NCBI RefSeq assembly: GCF_018917935.1
Contig: NZ_JAHLPN010000010.1
Coordinates: 48,582-112,581 of the forward strand
Length of the DNA: 64,000 bases
Reading direction: 5' to 3'
From: Kineothrix sp. MSJ-39
GTDB taxonomy: Bacteria; Bacillota; Clostridia; Lachnospirales; Lachnospiraceae
The notes beneath the pieces were generated by a model. That model did not search any database and had not been told where the DNA came from. It saw nothing but the letters and a program-made list of their open reading frames with translations. Positions within the stretch are counted from its first letter, which is position 1; each line of letters begins with the position of its first letter. A program made the translations under genes and the position numbers. Below are positions 36,540-45,956 of the stretch, one piece after another.

Positions 36540-38132
36540 TTATTTGCCCTCCTTAAACTCTGTGGGCGTCACACCTACATTTTTCTTGAAAGTGCGGCTG
36601 AAATAATTAGGGTCTGAATAGCCGACCGCCGAACAGATCTCTTTCATACTGCTGTCACCTGCCAGAAGCATTTCCTTCGCCTTTGAAATCCTGACATTTG
36701 TCAGATACTCAATAAAATTTTCACCGGTTGCTTCTTTAAACACCTTACTGAAATAATAAGGGCTGATATCCACTTCGCGCGAAACATCATCCAGCGAAAT
36801 ATCTTTGCTGTAATGTCCGGCAATATAATCTTTTGCCCGGTCAATAATGCTGCTGGACTGCTCCTCCTTGCGGGTCATGACATTACGACATGCCTGCGTG
36901 ATTTTGTCAATATACCATTTCCGCAGTTCTTCATACTGGGTAATGGCAAGCAGCGACGGCAGATAATCCTGTCTGGAGCGGAAGTGATACACTTTACCGC
37001 TGTTCTCATAAGTTACATGTTCTGCCCATAGTACAAATTCCAGCACCTTGAGCTTGATATCCATTTCACAGTTCGGATAGTTTTCCAGCATCCAGTCAAA
37101 AAACTGGTTAGCCGCAGCTACCGCGCCATTCAAATCACCTTTTTCCAGTGCATCAAATAAAAGCCGCTCTGTTTCTACCGGATAATTTTCTTCATATTCA
37201 CAACCGATCGGCAGGTCATCTACATGCGCTACCGTTCCGGTCGTTGTCGTCAGGGAATCCAGTGCCTCATTATAAGATTCCATCGCTTCACTCAAAGGAC
37301 GGACAGAGCCAAATCCCGCACGGAATGCCACATCCAGATGCTTTCTGAGTTTTCTGACCATGACACGTGCCTTTTCGATCATTTCAATACGTTCATTATA
37401 TTCCTGCTTCGGCTCTTCCCACGGGATAAAGACTGCGATCTTATTTGCCATGACAGAACCGACAATACCCGGAAAATAGCTTTTGACCACCTCACGCACT
37501 TCCCGGACATGATTCTGCACACGGACACTGGTCCCGACCGCATTCGTCATATGATTGCCTTCCTGATCTTCACCAAAGACAAGTGCCATCATACAACCGT
37601 AATTCATCGATAGTCCCAACAGATTTTTGAAATTTTCGATATCGTCCTCAAAGAACTCCTGAAACAGGATATTATAAACAAGTCCGTTTTCAATAATCGG
37701 AACAACCGTCTCCATTTTCTCGCGGATCATCAGATCCTTGGATCGCTTTTCCCGTTCCTTGTCGATCAGATGCATGGCGCGCTTCACGACCGCAACGATC
37801 TCAGTTCTGTCAACCGGTTTGTTCAGATATTCCAAAACGCCAAGTCCGATGGCTTCCTTTGCATAATCGAATTTATCATAGGCAGACATCACAATAAAAA
37901 TTGTATTTGTATTTGTTTCCCGAATCTCGCGCATTGCCTCGATCCCGTTGATACCGGGCATCTGGATATCCATGATCGCAATATCCGGGCTGAAATGCTC
38001 CGCCAGCTCGATCACGCTTCTGCCTGTCTTGGCGGATTCAATCACACACGTATCACCAAATTCTTTTGATAAGATGAACCGCAGGGAATCGATCACGATC
38101 CCTTCGTCATCTGCCAGCATAATCTTATACAT
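36540..38132 (-). CDS. YesN-type response regulator with AraC DNA-binding domain
   Basis: A 530-residue regulator. The receiver domain (1-120) has ADDE near the N-terminus, the phosphoacceptor in DIAIMDIQMPGING (about residue 55), T/S in FIVMSAYDK, and lysine in YLNKPVD. A middle region of about 280 residues follows. The C-terminal AraC-type domain has two helix-turn-helix units (DISLDDVSREVDISPYYFSK and KEICSAVGYSDPNYFSRTFK). It is 9 bases downstream of its kinase gene. It probably activates the importer operon at 35269 in response to the sugar. Confidence 0.94.
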   Translation of the reverse strand: MYKIMLADDEGIVIDSLRFILSKEFGDTCVIESAKTGRSVIELAEHFSPDIAIMDIQMPGINGIEAMREIRETNTNTIFIVMSAYDKFDYAKEAIGLGVLEYLNKPVDRTEIVAVVKRAMHLIDKEREKRSKDLMIREKMETVVPIIENGLVYNILFQEFFEDDIENFKNLLGLSMNYGCMMALVFGEDQEGNHMTNAVGTSVRVQNHVREVREVVKSYFPGIVGSVMANKIAVFIPWEEPKQEYNERIEMIEKARVMVRKLRKHLDVAFRAGFGSVRPLSEAMESYNEALDSLTTTTGTVAHVDDLPIGCEYEENYPVETERLLFDALEKGDLNGAVAAANQFFDWMLENYPNCEMDIKLKVLEFVLWAEHVTYENSGKVYHFRSRQDYLPSLLAITQYEELRKWYIDKITQACRNVMTRKEEQSSSIIDRAKDYIAGHYSKDISLDDVSREVDISPYYFSKVFKEATGENFIEYLTNVRISKAKEMLLAGDSSMKEICSAVGYSDPNYFSRTFKKNVGVTPTEFKEGK

Positions 38133-38141
38133 ATCTTATCC

Positions 38142-39638
38142 TCACTTTATGTCCGGGTACGGAATACTGATCACTACTTCCGTTCCCTTACCCATTCCTT
38201 CGCTCGTCATGGCAAACCGCTCTGCCCCATCAAAGAACAGATGAAGACGTTCCATTACGTTATTCAGACCGACACCGTTGGAATCTCCCGCCTCTTCCTG
38301 ATGAGAAATACAGTTCTGCATCACCTGCTCAATCCGTTCTGCCGTCATACCAATACCATTATCCTTGATACTGATGCAGACATTTTCCTCCTTCCGGTAA
38401 ACAGAAAGTACGATCCGGCCTTCCCAGTCGATATTGCGGATTCCATAGTTGACACTGTTTTCCACGATCGGCTGCAGGAGCATACTCGGAATATGAATGC
38501 CCAGAAGAGACTCATCCACCTTTTTCTCAAAGTGGATATCACCGGAGAACCGGACATTTAATATATAAATATAATTGTCCACAAGCCGGATTTCTTCTTC
38601 CAGCGTCACTTCATCATGATCCTTCTTAATATTGTAGCGGAAAAACGCCGCCATATTCTGGATATAATCGTAGGTACGATCTGCGCTTTCCATCATGGCA
38701 AGCTGTGCCCCCGCATTCAGCGAATTAAACAGGAAATGCGGGTTGATCTGCGCCTGCAGATATTTCAGCTGGGCGTCCTTCAGATGCGTTTCCATCAGGA
38801 GTTCCTTTTCCTTCATCTGCCGTTCTTTTTCGATACTCTCGCGGAGCCTGTTCATGTAATTCGGAATGCTCTGCAGCATCTGATTGAACGCTACCGTTAC
38901 GACACCGATCTCATCCATCGAATGCACTTCTACCATATCCGCCTGCTCCAGCTCTCCGTTTGCCACCCGATAAGCTGCATCCGAAAGCTTCCGCAGCGGC
39001 TTTGTGATATTCCTTGTAAACATGATGACCATTAAAAGGGTACAGAGCGTCAGCGCGATAAAAATAAAGATGCTGACCATTTCCAGATACTGCAGGGAAT
39101 CGGAAAGCACTTCGTAATCCCCGGTATTGGTACGGAACCGTCTGTTGTTCAGACTCAGGATATACATCTGCAGATATTCGTAAAGCTGCGATGCATCATC
39201 ATAATATGCCTTGTATTTTTCTACATTACGACCTCTTTTTGCCTCTATCGTATCCGCTGTCAGCGACAAATATGTCTCTGACATATAGTGGATATTGCGC
39301 TCCATCAGAAGCAGTTCATCCCCTGTTGCCTTTGTCTGAAGTCCCGCGATCAGATCTGCATAATTCTGCTCGTTTTTATAATACTCCTCCATAGCATCTG
39401 TCGTTTTGGTATTCAGATAGGAGGTCATGCTGGACTGCAGTCCGTCAAGCGCATCCGCGATCGAATTCAGCCTGACATTATCCGCATAGATTTCATCCAG
39501 CTGTAATGTGATCTTGTTAATATTCAGATACATGAACACGTTCACAAGCAGCATAACAAGAATCGTCAGAACAAACACACAGATCAGTTTTGTCCGGATA
39601 GAAAGAGCAGTGAAGGCGTCAGCCAGTTTCTTTGGCAT
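38142..39638 (-). CDS. YesM/LytS-type sensor histidine kinase
   Basis: A 498-residue membrane kinase starting at ATG 39638, eight bases after AGGAGG; a longer frame opens at 39671. Two membrane helices (residues about 16-38 and 180-203) enclose an extracellular domain of about 140 residues. A HAMP domain follows (FTRNITKPLRKLSDAAYRVA), then the His_kinase motif with QINPHFLFNSLNAG and a HATPase domain with NGVGLNNVMERLHLFF. The start overlaps the upstream binding-protein gene by 20 bases. This gene order (binding protein, kinase, regulator) is that of three-component sugar sensing. Confidence 0.94.
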   Translation of the reverse strand: MPKKLADAFTALSIRTKLICVFVLTILVMLLVNVFMYLNINKITLQLDEIYADNVRLNSIADALDGLQSSMTSYLNTKTTDAMEEYYKNEQNYADLIAGLQTKATGDELLLMERNIHYMSETYLSLTADTIEAKRGRNVEKYKAYYDDASQLYEYLQMYILSLNNRRFRTNTGDYEVLSDSLQYLEMVSIFIFIALTLCTLLMVIMFTRNITKPLRKLSDAAYRVANGELEQADMVEVHSMDEIGVVTVAFNQMLQSIPNYMNRLRESIEKERQMKEKELLMETHLKDAQLKYLQAQINPHFLFNSLNAGAQLAMMESADRTYDYIQNMAAFFRYNIKKDHDEVTLEEEIRLVDNYIYILNVRFSGDIHFEKKVDESLLGIHIPSMLLQPIVENSVNYGIRNIDWEGRIVLSVYRKEENVCISIKDNGIGMTAERIEQVMQNCISHQEEAGDSNGVGLNNVMERLHLFFDGAERFAMTSEGMGKGTEVVISIPYPDIK

Positions 39639-40686
39639 TGTCCGCGCCTCCTTCCCCAAGCGTCTGTGCATTTAAAAGCGAGATATCTACCGCAAAATAT
39701 TCATTTGCATAGCCGCTTTCCTGATATTCCGAAAGGGCATCCACACAATATCTGCCCATCTGCTTTGTATCGATCGTCACGGAAGAATGTATGATATTTT
39801 TTTGAATCGCACTTCTGATCATATCAGATTCATAATATCCTACGATCTCGATCTCTCCAACTTTATTGTAATCGACAACTGCCTGATATACACAGGTCGT
39901 ATTCTGTTCATTTAAACACATCATCACATCAGGCAGTGTATCTCTTGTCATAAAAATATCACGGATCGCTTCTTCTGCCGCAAAAGCAGAACCGCTCTGC
40001 ACCGGAACCGCTTCGATCTGCACCAGATCACCCAAGCCAGCTCCATCGATCACCTCCTGCATAGATGCAAGAAGGATACTCTGGCTCGTGTCTGCACGTT
40101 CCGCATCTAAAAGCACCATGACACTTTGTCTGCCGCTGTATCCCTTTTCCTGTTTTTCTCTTATGATATCGCAGAGCTGATTTCCGTACTCTCTGCCCAG
40201 ATTATAATAACTGATACTCACATAACTCTGTCTGCCTGCCTGCGTGTTATCTTCCAGCACAGTCACGACAGGGATTCCATTCTCTTCGGCTTCTTTGATG
40301 AGTTCTGTCATCATGGCACTTTCATCCGCTTCCACAATGATACCGTCCACCTTGGAATCGATTGCGATCTTCATCAGATCCCGCTTATCATACTCTGTTT
40401 CCAGATTGATCCCCGGCATTTCTATATAGGCATCTGCTTTCTGTGCTTCCTCCAAGGCGCCTGCATAAACATTCTGCCAGAATGGCAGGCTGTCATCATT
40501 GGTAATCATCATATAATAGCTGCTGTATTCTTCCGCATCCTGTACCTTTTGCAGTACCTGACTTTCCCTCTTCCGCATATGGAAATAGAACACACACATG
40601 ATGACCATCAGTGTCGCCAGCAGATAAAAGGGGAGCACCTGTGCGGCTTTCCCTAATGTTTCTTTCCATCTGTTTCTTTTTTTCAT
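39619..40686 (-). CDS. Membrane-anchored sugar-binding sensor protein (XylFII-like)
   Basis: A 355-residue protein with a single uncleaved N-terminal membrane helix (residues about 17-36, LPFYLLATLMVIMCVFYF) and no lipobox. The exported part is a type 1 binding-protein fold (SKVDGIIVEADESAMMTELI, NGIPVVTVLEDNTQAG, DVMMCLNEQNTTCVYQAVVD). The anchoring and the overlap with the kinase gene indicate a sensor rather than a transport role, as for XylFII, which binds sugar and docks on LytS. Binding-protein residues are divergent from the two lipoproteins, so the ligand may differ. The ribosome site is weak. Confidence 0.85.
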   Translation of the reverse strand: MKKRNRWKETLGKAAQVLPFYLLATLMVIMCVFYFHMRKRESQVLQKVQDAEEYSSYYMMITNDDSLPFWQNVYAGALEEAQKADAYIEMPGINLETEYDKRDLMKIAIDSKVDGIIVEADESAMMTELIKEAEENGIPVVTVLEDNTQAGRQSYVSISYYNLGREYGNQLCDIIREKQEKGYSGRQSVMVLLDAERADTSQSILLASMQEVIDGAGLGDLVQIEAVPVQSGSAFAAEEAIRDIFMTRDTLPDVMMCLNEQNTTCVYQAVVDYNKVGEIEIVGYYESDMIRSAIQKNIIHSSVTIDTKQMGRYCVDALSEYQESGYANEYFAVDISLLNAQTLGEGGADNAKETG

Positions 40687-40714
40687 AAATAATATCTATA
40701 ACTTTCTTCTCTTC

Positions 40715-41662
40715 TTACAGCAATTTCTTTTTCTTTAATACAACAAGTGCCACAACGCAGATCACAGCAATCGCCACGCAGATGATCGCAAATCCGTAAG
40801 GCGTCTTGGCAAGTGGCATCCAGTTTGCACTGACGTTCATACCGTAAATACCGGAAATGACCGTCGGGATCGCCATAACAAGCGTGATGGAAGTCAGGAA
40901 TTTCATCACATTGTTCAGGCGGTTATTTAAGATCGTAGATACCAGTTCTCTGGCACCATGGATAATATCTCTGTAAATATTTGTCATTTCGATCGCCTGT
41001 CTGTTTTCGACTATGACATCATCCAGCAGCTCTTTATCTTCCGGATACTGCTCGATCCGTTCATAACGCGTCAGTCGTTCCAGTACGACTCTGTTGGCAC
41101 TTAATGACGTTGCGAAATAGACAAGGTTGCTTTCCAGCTCATGTAAGTGGATCAGATCGCGGTCCTCTGTATCATTTTCTTCACTGACTCTCTGCTCGAT
41201 CTCACTGCGCCGCTTATCGATAACACGCAGGAATGCCTGATACATGTTAGTCGTCCGAAGCAGGATCTGATATACGAAACGCATCTTTTTCTTGGTCGAA
41301 AAGCCTCTGACCAGATTCTGCGAAAAATGGGTCAGTACCGGCGTTTCTATGCCACACACCGTAATGATCGCATTTCTGACAAGCAGGATACCAAGCGGGA
41401 TTGTCGTGTAAGCGTTCTGGTTATTACGCACTTCGGTCGATGGGATATCGACAAGGATCAGGGTATACCCGTCCTCAAGCTGCACACGGGAACTTTCCTC
41501 ATCATCCAGCGCTGCCTTCATATCATTCACATCAATGCCGTATTGCTTGGCGGTCGAGACAATCTCTTCCATATCCGGTGCTACAAGGTTTACCCATACA
41601 TCCGGCTCAAAATCTTTCAGTTTTGATAAAACGCCATTGTCTGTCTTGTAAATACAACGCAT
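40715..41662 (-). CDS. corA: CorA-family divalent cation transporter
   Basis: A 315-residue CorA-type protein. A long cytoplasmic domain with coiled helices is followed by two C-terminal membrane helices. The first helix ends with the GMN signature in SGIYGMNVSANW, and the short loop and last helix follow. It usually carries magnesium, sometimes cobalt or nickel. The start is ATG 41662 behind GGGAGG; the frame runs further upstream without coding signs. The C-terminus is lysine-rich (VVLKKKKLL). Confidence 0.92.
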   Translation of the reverse strand: MRCIYKTDNGVLSKLKDFEPDVWVNLVAPDMEEIVSTAKQYGIDVNDMKAALDDEESSRVQLEDGYTLILVDIPSTEVRNNQNAYTTIPLGILLVRNAIITVCGIETPVLTHFSQNLVRGFSTKKKMRFVYQILLRTTNMYQAFLRVIDKRRSEIEQRVSEENDTEDRDLIHLHELESNLVYFATSLSANRVVLERLTRYERIEQYPEDKELLDDVIVENRQAIEMTNIYRDIIHGARELVSTILNNRLNNVMKFLTSITLVMAIPTVISGIYGMNVSANWMPLAKTPYGFAIICVAIAVICVVALVVLKKKKLL

Positions 41663-41776
41663 AAAAAGCCTCCCATTTTGCATATCTTTATTTGCATACC
41701 TTGTTACCAGTTTACATCTTTTCGACATTCGGTGCAATAAAATCCTCTAAATCCCAGTAGCCGAGACGGCAGAACG

Positions 41777-41816
41777 CAAAAATCTCCGGCAGACGACTGC
41801 TCATCCACCGGAGATT
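41777..41816 (-). terminator. Terminator of the FN3 protein gene
   Basis: AATCTCCGG and CCGGAGATT pair over 9 bp, with a loop of 18 bases, followed on the minus strand by TTTTTG. Confidence 0.78.
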
Positions 41817-41859
41817 CCCTGCTTGTTATTATATTACAGACTGTAAGATCTTGTATTTT

Positions 41860-44800
41860 TTATTTCTTTACTTTGATCTTCTTCACAGCAGATTCGATAT
41901 TCATATCTGCCTTCAGTTCGTTTGTACCTTCTGCAGTTACCTTGTAATAGTAAGTTTTCTTCTTTGTTGCCTTACCTGTATAGCTCAAGGTCTTTTTATT
42001 CTTGTTCTTCTTTGTTACTTTGATCGTAGTTACCTTTGTATACTTACCGTTTTTCTTCGTAGCACGATAAACTGTATACTTCTTTGCGCCCGGAACTGCA
42101 TTGAAAGTTACGCTGACTTTACCCTTCTTGCTGTTTTTCAGCGTAACAGTATTAATACCGTCTGCTGTTACCTTGGCAGCCTTACTTGTTCTGTCACTTG
42201 TTATCATGGAATTATGGCCCGCACACGGGATATCGCCATAAGCCACTACCGTATAGTATACAGTTACTCCCACTGGAACATCTGCATAATCCACCGCACT
42301 TGTTCCGGTTACAGAACCTGTTACACCATAATATTCTTCATAAGGTACATCAGCCGCAGTTGATCTCTGCATCTTTGTTTGGGAATTAAATTTACTAGAA
42401 CTTGTCAGACTGTCATCATACTTGTAATCATCGTTTGATTCCTTCGAAATCGACTGTCTGCTGGAAGGCAGTCCATATAATTTTTCATCCTGGTAATAGA
42501 TGCCCTCCACATAACTTCTGTACACCACATAATATTTCGCTCCGGTCACTTTTTTCCAACTGATCTTAACTCCTTTTTTATTACCTGTTGTAACCTGAGA
42601 AGCCTTGATTCCTTTAACCGCAGGCAAATAACGTGTACAATCCTGACTCTTCCAGCTTCCATAGATGCCGCCCTTAGCCACACCACGTACGCGAAGCGAA
42701 ACACGTTCTCCGCAAGCAAGTGCTACAGAGAATGATGTTCCCTTCACTGTCTTTTTAACGGGCTGTTCCGTTTTGGGATTATTCAGCGTATCGTATACTG
42801 TATATTCCACTTCATAACCAGAAGCATACTTATCCTTTGACCAGCTGAACACAGCCTTCTTTCCCTTTATTTCAGCCTTGAGGTTCTGAACAGAATCACT
42901 CAGTCTCATGTCAACCGAAGCAGAGTAAGAAACATATTCTGTCTTGTTTCCCGTTGTATAATAAGCAATCACAACATATGTATAATTTTCCCCTTCAACC
43001 AAGCCTTTATCACTATAGCTTGTCTTGGATTTTGGCAGCGTCTTAATCAACTCGTACCGGCTGTTTGACAGATAAGTAACATATCCGGAAGCACTGAATT
43101 TTTTGGAATATGTTTTTGTATCTGCGTTCGCGGAACACACACGATAAATCTCATATTTTTTTGCATTTGCAACTTTGGTCCAAGAAAGCTTCACACCTGT
43201 TTTGGATGTTTTATCGATTTTTGCTTTCAGATTAGGGGCATCTGTTGTTCTGACTGCTACCGTTGCGTATTCACCATATGTTTTCTTACGGCTATCCGGA
43301 TCATATCGGTACGCCCGTATCTTATACACATAATTTGTATTATTTTTTAATCCCTCGTCTGTATATACATCGTTGGTTATCGTAGCGAGCTTTTTGAATT
43401 TTTTACCTTTTTTTCTGTAAATTTCAAAACCTGTCACATTTGATTTTGAGATTGTCAGCTTAATACTGTCCTTTTTAGCAAGTGTGCTGATACCCGGTTT
43501 TCCGAATACAGTCTTCGTGCTGACTATAGCAGATGCTGCACTCATATTACTGTATACATTATACTGCTTTTCATATGGTTTATTGACAACTTTTCCATTC
43601 TGGACACTCGTAATGTTCGTTTTATACACAATCGGCGTTGTACGTTCCTTACGATCATCCTTGTCATATGTATAAGCCACAAAATAGTAGGTTTTTCCAT
43701 CTGTCGGTACAATATAATCGATATCGCATGAATCCACATAACCGCTATAGTTCTTAATTGTATATGTTCTTACTTTTTTAAGTGCGGTCTTATCGTTATA
43801 CTGCAGTTCTCTCACACCATTATAACCATAAACGTCTTCATTCTTATCCAAATAATAGGTTGTACCATTTTCCACTCTTTCCGGCATTAAAATACCGGCT
43901 GTATAATAGTTCGGGAAATTAGCCGATTCATATGCATAAATGACAACATCTTCTTTGACCGGATCCCAGACAAGACACTGAGAACCGCTTGGGCGTTTTT
44001 CTACATGTAGATTGGTTATCTGCGGCATTGTCTGCTGTGGAGCTACTGTCACTGCCGCAACGGCTTTAACGCTGCGGTAAGTCTGCAGATCTATATATTT
44101 TTCATCTGCCACAGATCCGTAAGGCACGACTGCAAAATAATAATATCCACCTTCCTTATCTACCGCATAATTATAAAAAGTGCTATATGTCGTCACACTA
44201 TTTGTTTCGATCTCATCTGTGTCAGAAATACCAAGTGCTTTTTTCTCATTCTGTGTCAGATAATTTTTATCATAATACTTCACAAAATTGGCAGCCGTTA
44301 CCTGAAGTGCCTTCTTGGAACGGATCACATAAATACTATAGCCGCTTACTTCTTTTACTGCCGTCCAGGACAGTCTGATCTGTCCATTTCCATTCGACAT
44401 ATTGCGAACGGAACCATTGTCTATTTTTACATCTTTTGCCGTATACGCTGCACTTACAGATGCAACCGCCGGCACAAAAGAAGGTGCTGTATAAGTGTAA
44501 GTAAGCACATCCGACCACGCACCCAGACTCGCGATCCGTTTCGTCTTACCGCCATTGTCTGTATAATCGTTATAATAATACACTCCACGTACACGTACAT
44601 TTACTTTTTCACCGTTTGCCATCAGCTTTGGATAGGTGTACTCCGCGTCTTCTGACAGCATATGTTCTTTCCCCGCTGCATCTGCTGCCAGCAGGAAATA
44701 ATAATCCTGATTATTATCTGTATAAACAGCCTGTGTACAGAGATTTCCATTTATTTCCAGTTCGTAGCCCAGATATAACGGCTGACCGGAAGAGCCCTTT

Positions 44801-45759
44801 GCCCCCGCCGGTATAGTCAGACTGTTCCATGAAAAGATCGGTTTTCTCTGGTTAAATACAATCTCTTCCCTATCATAGAGAGAATAATATCTTTTCCCAT
44901 TCACGAAGTCATAATTAAGTGCATTCTTTGTAAAAAATCTTCCGTTATACTCGTAATAGTCCGCTGTTTTAGTATAATCAGGCGCATCTACATAGCGACC
45001 ATACTTTTGATTAAATGCTTCAGCCGAATCGCAGATGCCAACCGCAGTAACACTGTCTGATTTTCTATAAGCTATATATGTTTTTCCGTTTATCGTTCTC
45101 TGATATACTTTGTAATAAGGATATGTAATATTATCAATCGTACAAAGAGGCGTCTGTCCATTGTAATACTGGTTTATCGTTCCTTCCTTCAAGCTTACCT
45201 CATATCTTGTAGAAAGGATTGTTTCATCATGGTTGCTGTCATATCGGGTATAATCATACCATTTCCCATTATAAGCATACAGCGCGCTGTCACTCTGCTG
45301 CTCCAGTTCTCCCTGTACACGGACTGTTGTATTTATCTGCTTTTTATTATACCGCAAAGCCATATTATATCCAAAGTCATAGATCCTACCATCCATCTGT
45401 GATGCATCCACGGAAAGACCGATCACCTTTGACAGACTTCCGTCATATGCCTCATCCGCATCCAGATCCGCATCATTCTCTGAAACAGTGATCTCTGTAC
45501 CATTTTCTGAGACGCTTGTCTCCTCTGCAGCCTCTGTCTCTTCCGTCTCCGGAACCTGTACTTCTGTTTCCACGCTTTCCGGTGCCACGGCTTCTTCTGC
45601 CGGCTCTGTTCCCTGTTCCTGATCGGCAACTGTTTCCACTGCGCAAGCCTCAGAAGTATCTGCCGGTGCAGCCACCACTGCCGATGTCTCTCCCAGCACC
45701 AGAGAAAAAGCAAGCGCAAGCGCCATCACGCGTTTTCCGTTTAAACTCTTCTTTCTCAT
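41860..45759 (-). CDS. Large secreted fibronectin type III-repeat protein
   Basis: A 1299-residue exported protein. The signal peptide spans residues 1-31 (ALALAFSLVLGETSAVVAA). Residues 35-105 are an acidic, threonine/glutamate-rich linker. Residues 110-420 are tyrosine-rich and not assigned. From about residue 430 on there are seven or so FN3-like modules, seen as RLSWTAVKEVSGYSIYV (463), LTISKSNVTGFEIYR (771), KLSWTKVANAKKYEIYR (855), KISWKKVTGAKYYVVYR (1066) and VTFNAVPGAKKYTVYR (1215). There is no LPXTG motif or choline-binding repeat, and the end KIKVKK is basic. It may be a surface adhesin or scaffold. No enzyme domain was found. Confidence 0.88.
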   Translation of the reverse strand: MRKKSLNGKRVMALALAFSLVLGETSAVVAAPADTSEACAVETVADQEQGTEPAEEAVAPESVETEVQVPETEETEAAEETSVSENGTEITVSENDADLDADEAYDGSLSKVIGLSVDASQMDGRIYDFGYNMALRYNKKQINTTVRVQGELEQQSDSALYAYNGKWYDYTRYDSNHDETILSTRYEVSLKEGTINQYYNGQTPLCTIDNITYPYYKVYQRTINGKTYIAYRKSDSVTAVGICDSAEAFNQKYGRYVDAPDYTKTADYYEYNGRFFTKNALNYDFVNGKRYYSLYDREEIVFNQRKPIFSWNSLTIPAGAKGSSGQPLYLGYELEINGNLCTQAVYTDNNQDYYFLLAADAAGKEHMLSEDAEYTYPKLMANGEKVNVRVRGVYYYNDYTDNGGKTKRIASLGAWSDVLTYTYTAPSFVPAVASVSAAYTAKDVKIDNGSVRNMSNGNGQIRLSWTAVKEVSGYSIYVIRSKKALQVTAANFVKYYDKNYLTQNEKKALGISDTDEIETNSVTTYSTFYNYAVDKEGGYYYFAVVPYGSVADEKYIDLQTYRSVKAVAAVTVAPQQTMPQITNLHVEKRPSGSQCLVWDPVKEDVVIYAYESANFPNYYTAGILMPERVENGTTYYLDKNEDVYGYNGVRELQYNDKTALKKVRTYTIKNYSGYVDSCDIDYIVPTDGKTYYFVAYTYDKDDRKERTTPIVYKTNITSVQNGKVVNKPYEKQYNVYSNMSAASAIVSTKTVFGKPGISTLAKKDSIKLTISKSNVTGFEIYRKKGKKFKKLATITNDVYTDEGLKNNTNYVYKIRAYRYDPDSRKKTYGEYATVAVRTTDAPNLKAKIDKTSKTGVKLSWTKVANAKKYEIYRVCSANADTKTYSKKFSASGYVTYLSNSRYELIKTLPKSKTSYSDKGLVEGENYTYVVIAYYTTGNKTEYVSYSASVDMRLSDSVQNLKAEIKGKKAVFSWSKDKYASGYEVEYTVYDTLNNPKTEQPVKKTVKGTSFSVALACGERVSLRVRGVAKGGIYGSWKSQDCTRYLPAVKGIKASQVTTGNKKGVKISWKKVTGAKYYVVYRSYVEGIYYQDEKLYGLPSSRQSISKESNDDYKYDDSLTSSSKFNSQTKMQRSTAADVPYEEYYGVTGSVTGTSAVDYADVPVGVTVYYTVVAYGDIPCAGHNSMITSDRTSKAAKVTADGINTVTLKNSKKGKVSVTFNAVPGAKKYTVYRATKKNGKYTKVTTIKVTKKNKNKKTLSYTGKATKKKTYYYKVTAEGTNELKADMNIESAVKKIKVKK

Positions 45760-45902
45760 GTTTTCTCCCTTCTTTTTCTTTCCACTTTTATCATGTCATC
45801 TGCCCTTTACCCTTTTCAGACAATACGACACACACTATTATTATCTTGCATCGGCCACTTTTTTGCAACTGAAAGGCGGCTGTTTTTCACAGGCTAAATT
45901 CA

Positions 45903-45936
45903 CAAAAATAGAGGCTCTGCTTTGTGCAAAACCTCT
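45903..45936 (-). terminator. Terminator of the dus/fcl unit
   Basis: On the minus strand AGAGGTTTTGC pairs with GCAGAGCCTCT (two G-U pairs), loop ACAAA, followed by ATTTTTG. Confidence 0.82.
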
Positions 45937-45956
45937 TTCCTGTTTTAAGTTCATTT

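Noticed and set aside
41860..45759. Sortase-anchored surface protein
   Set aside because: No LPXTG-like motif, no C-terminal membrane helix; the protein ends in KIKVKK.
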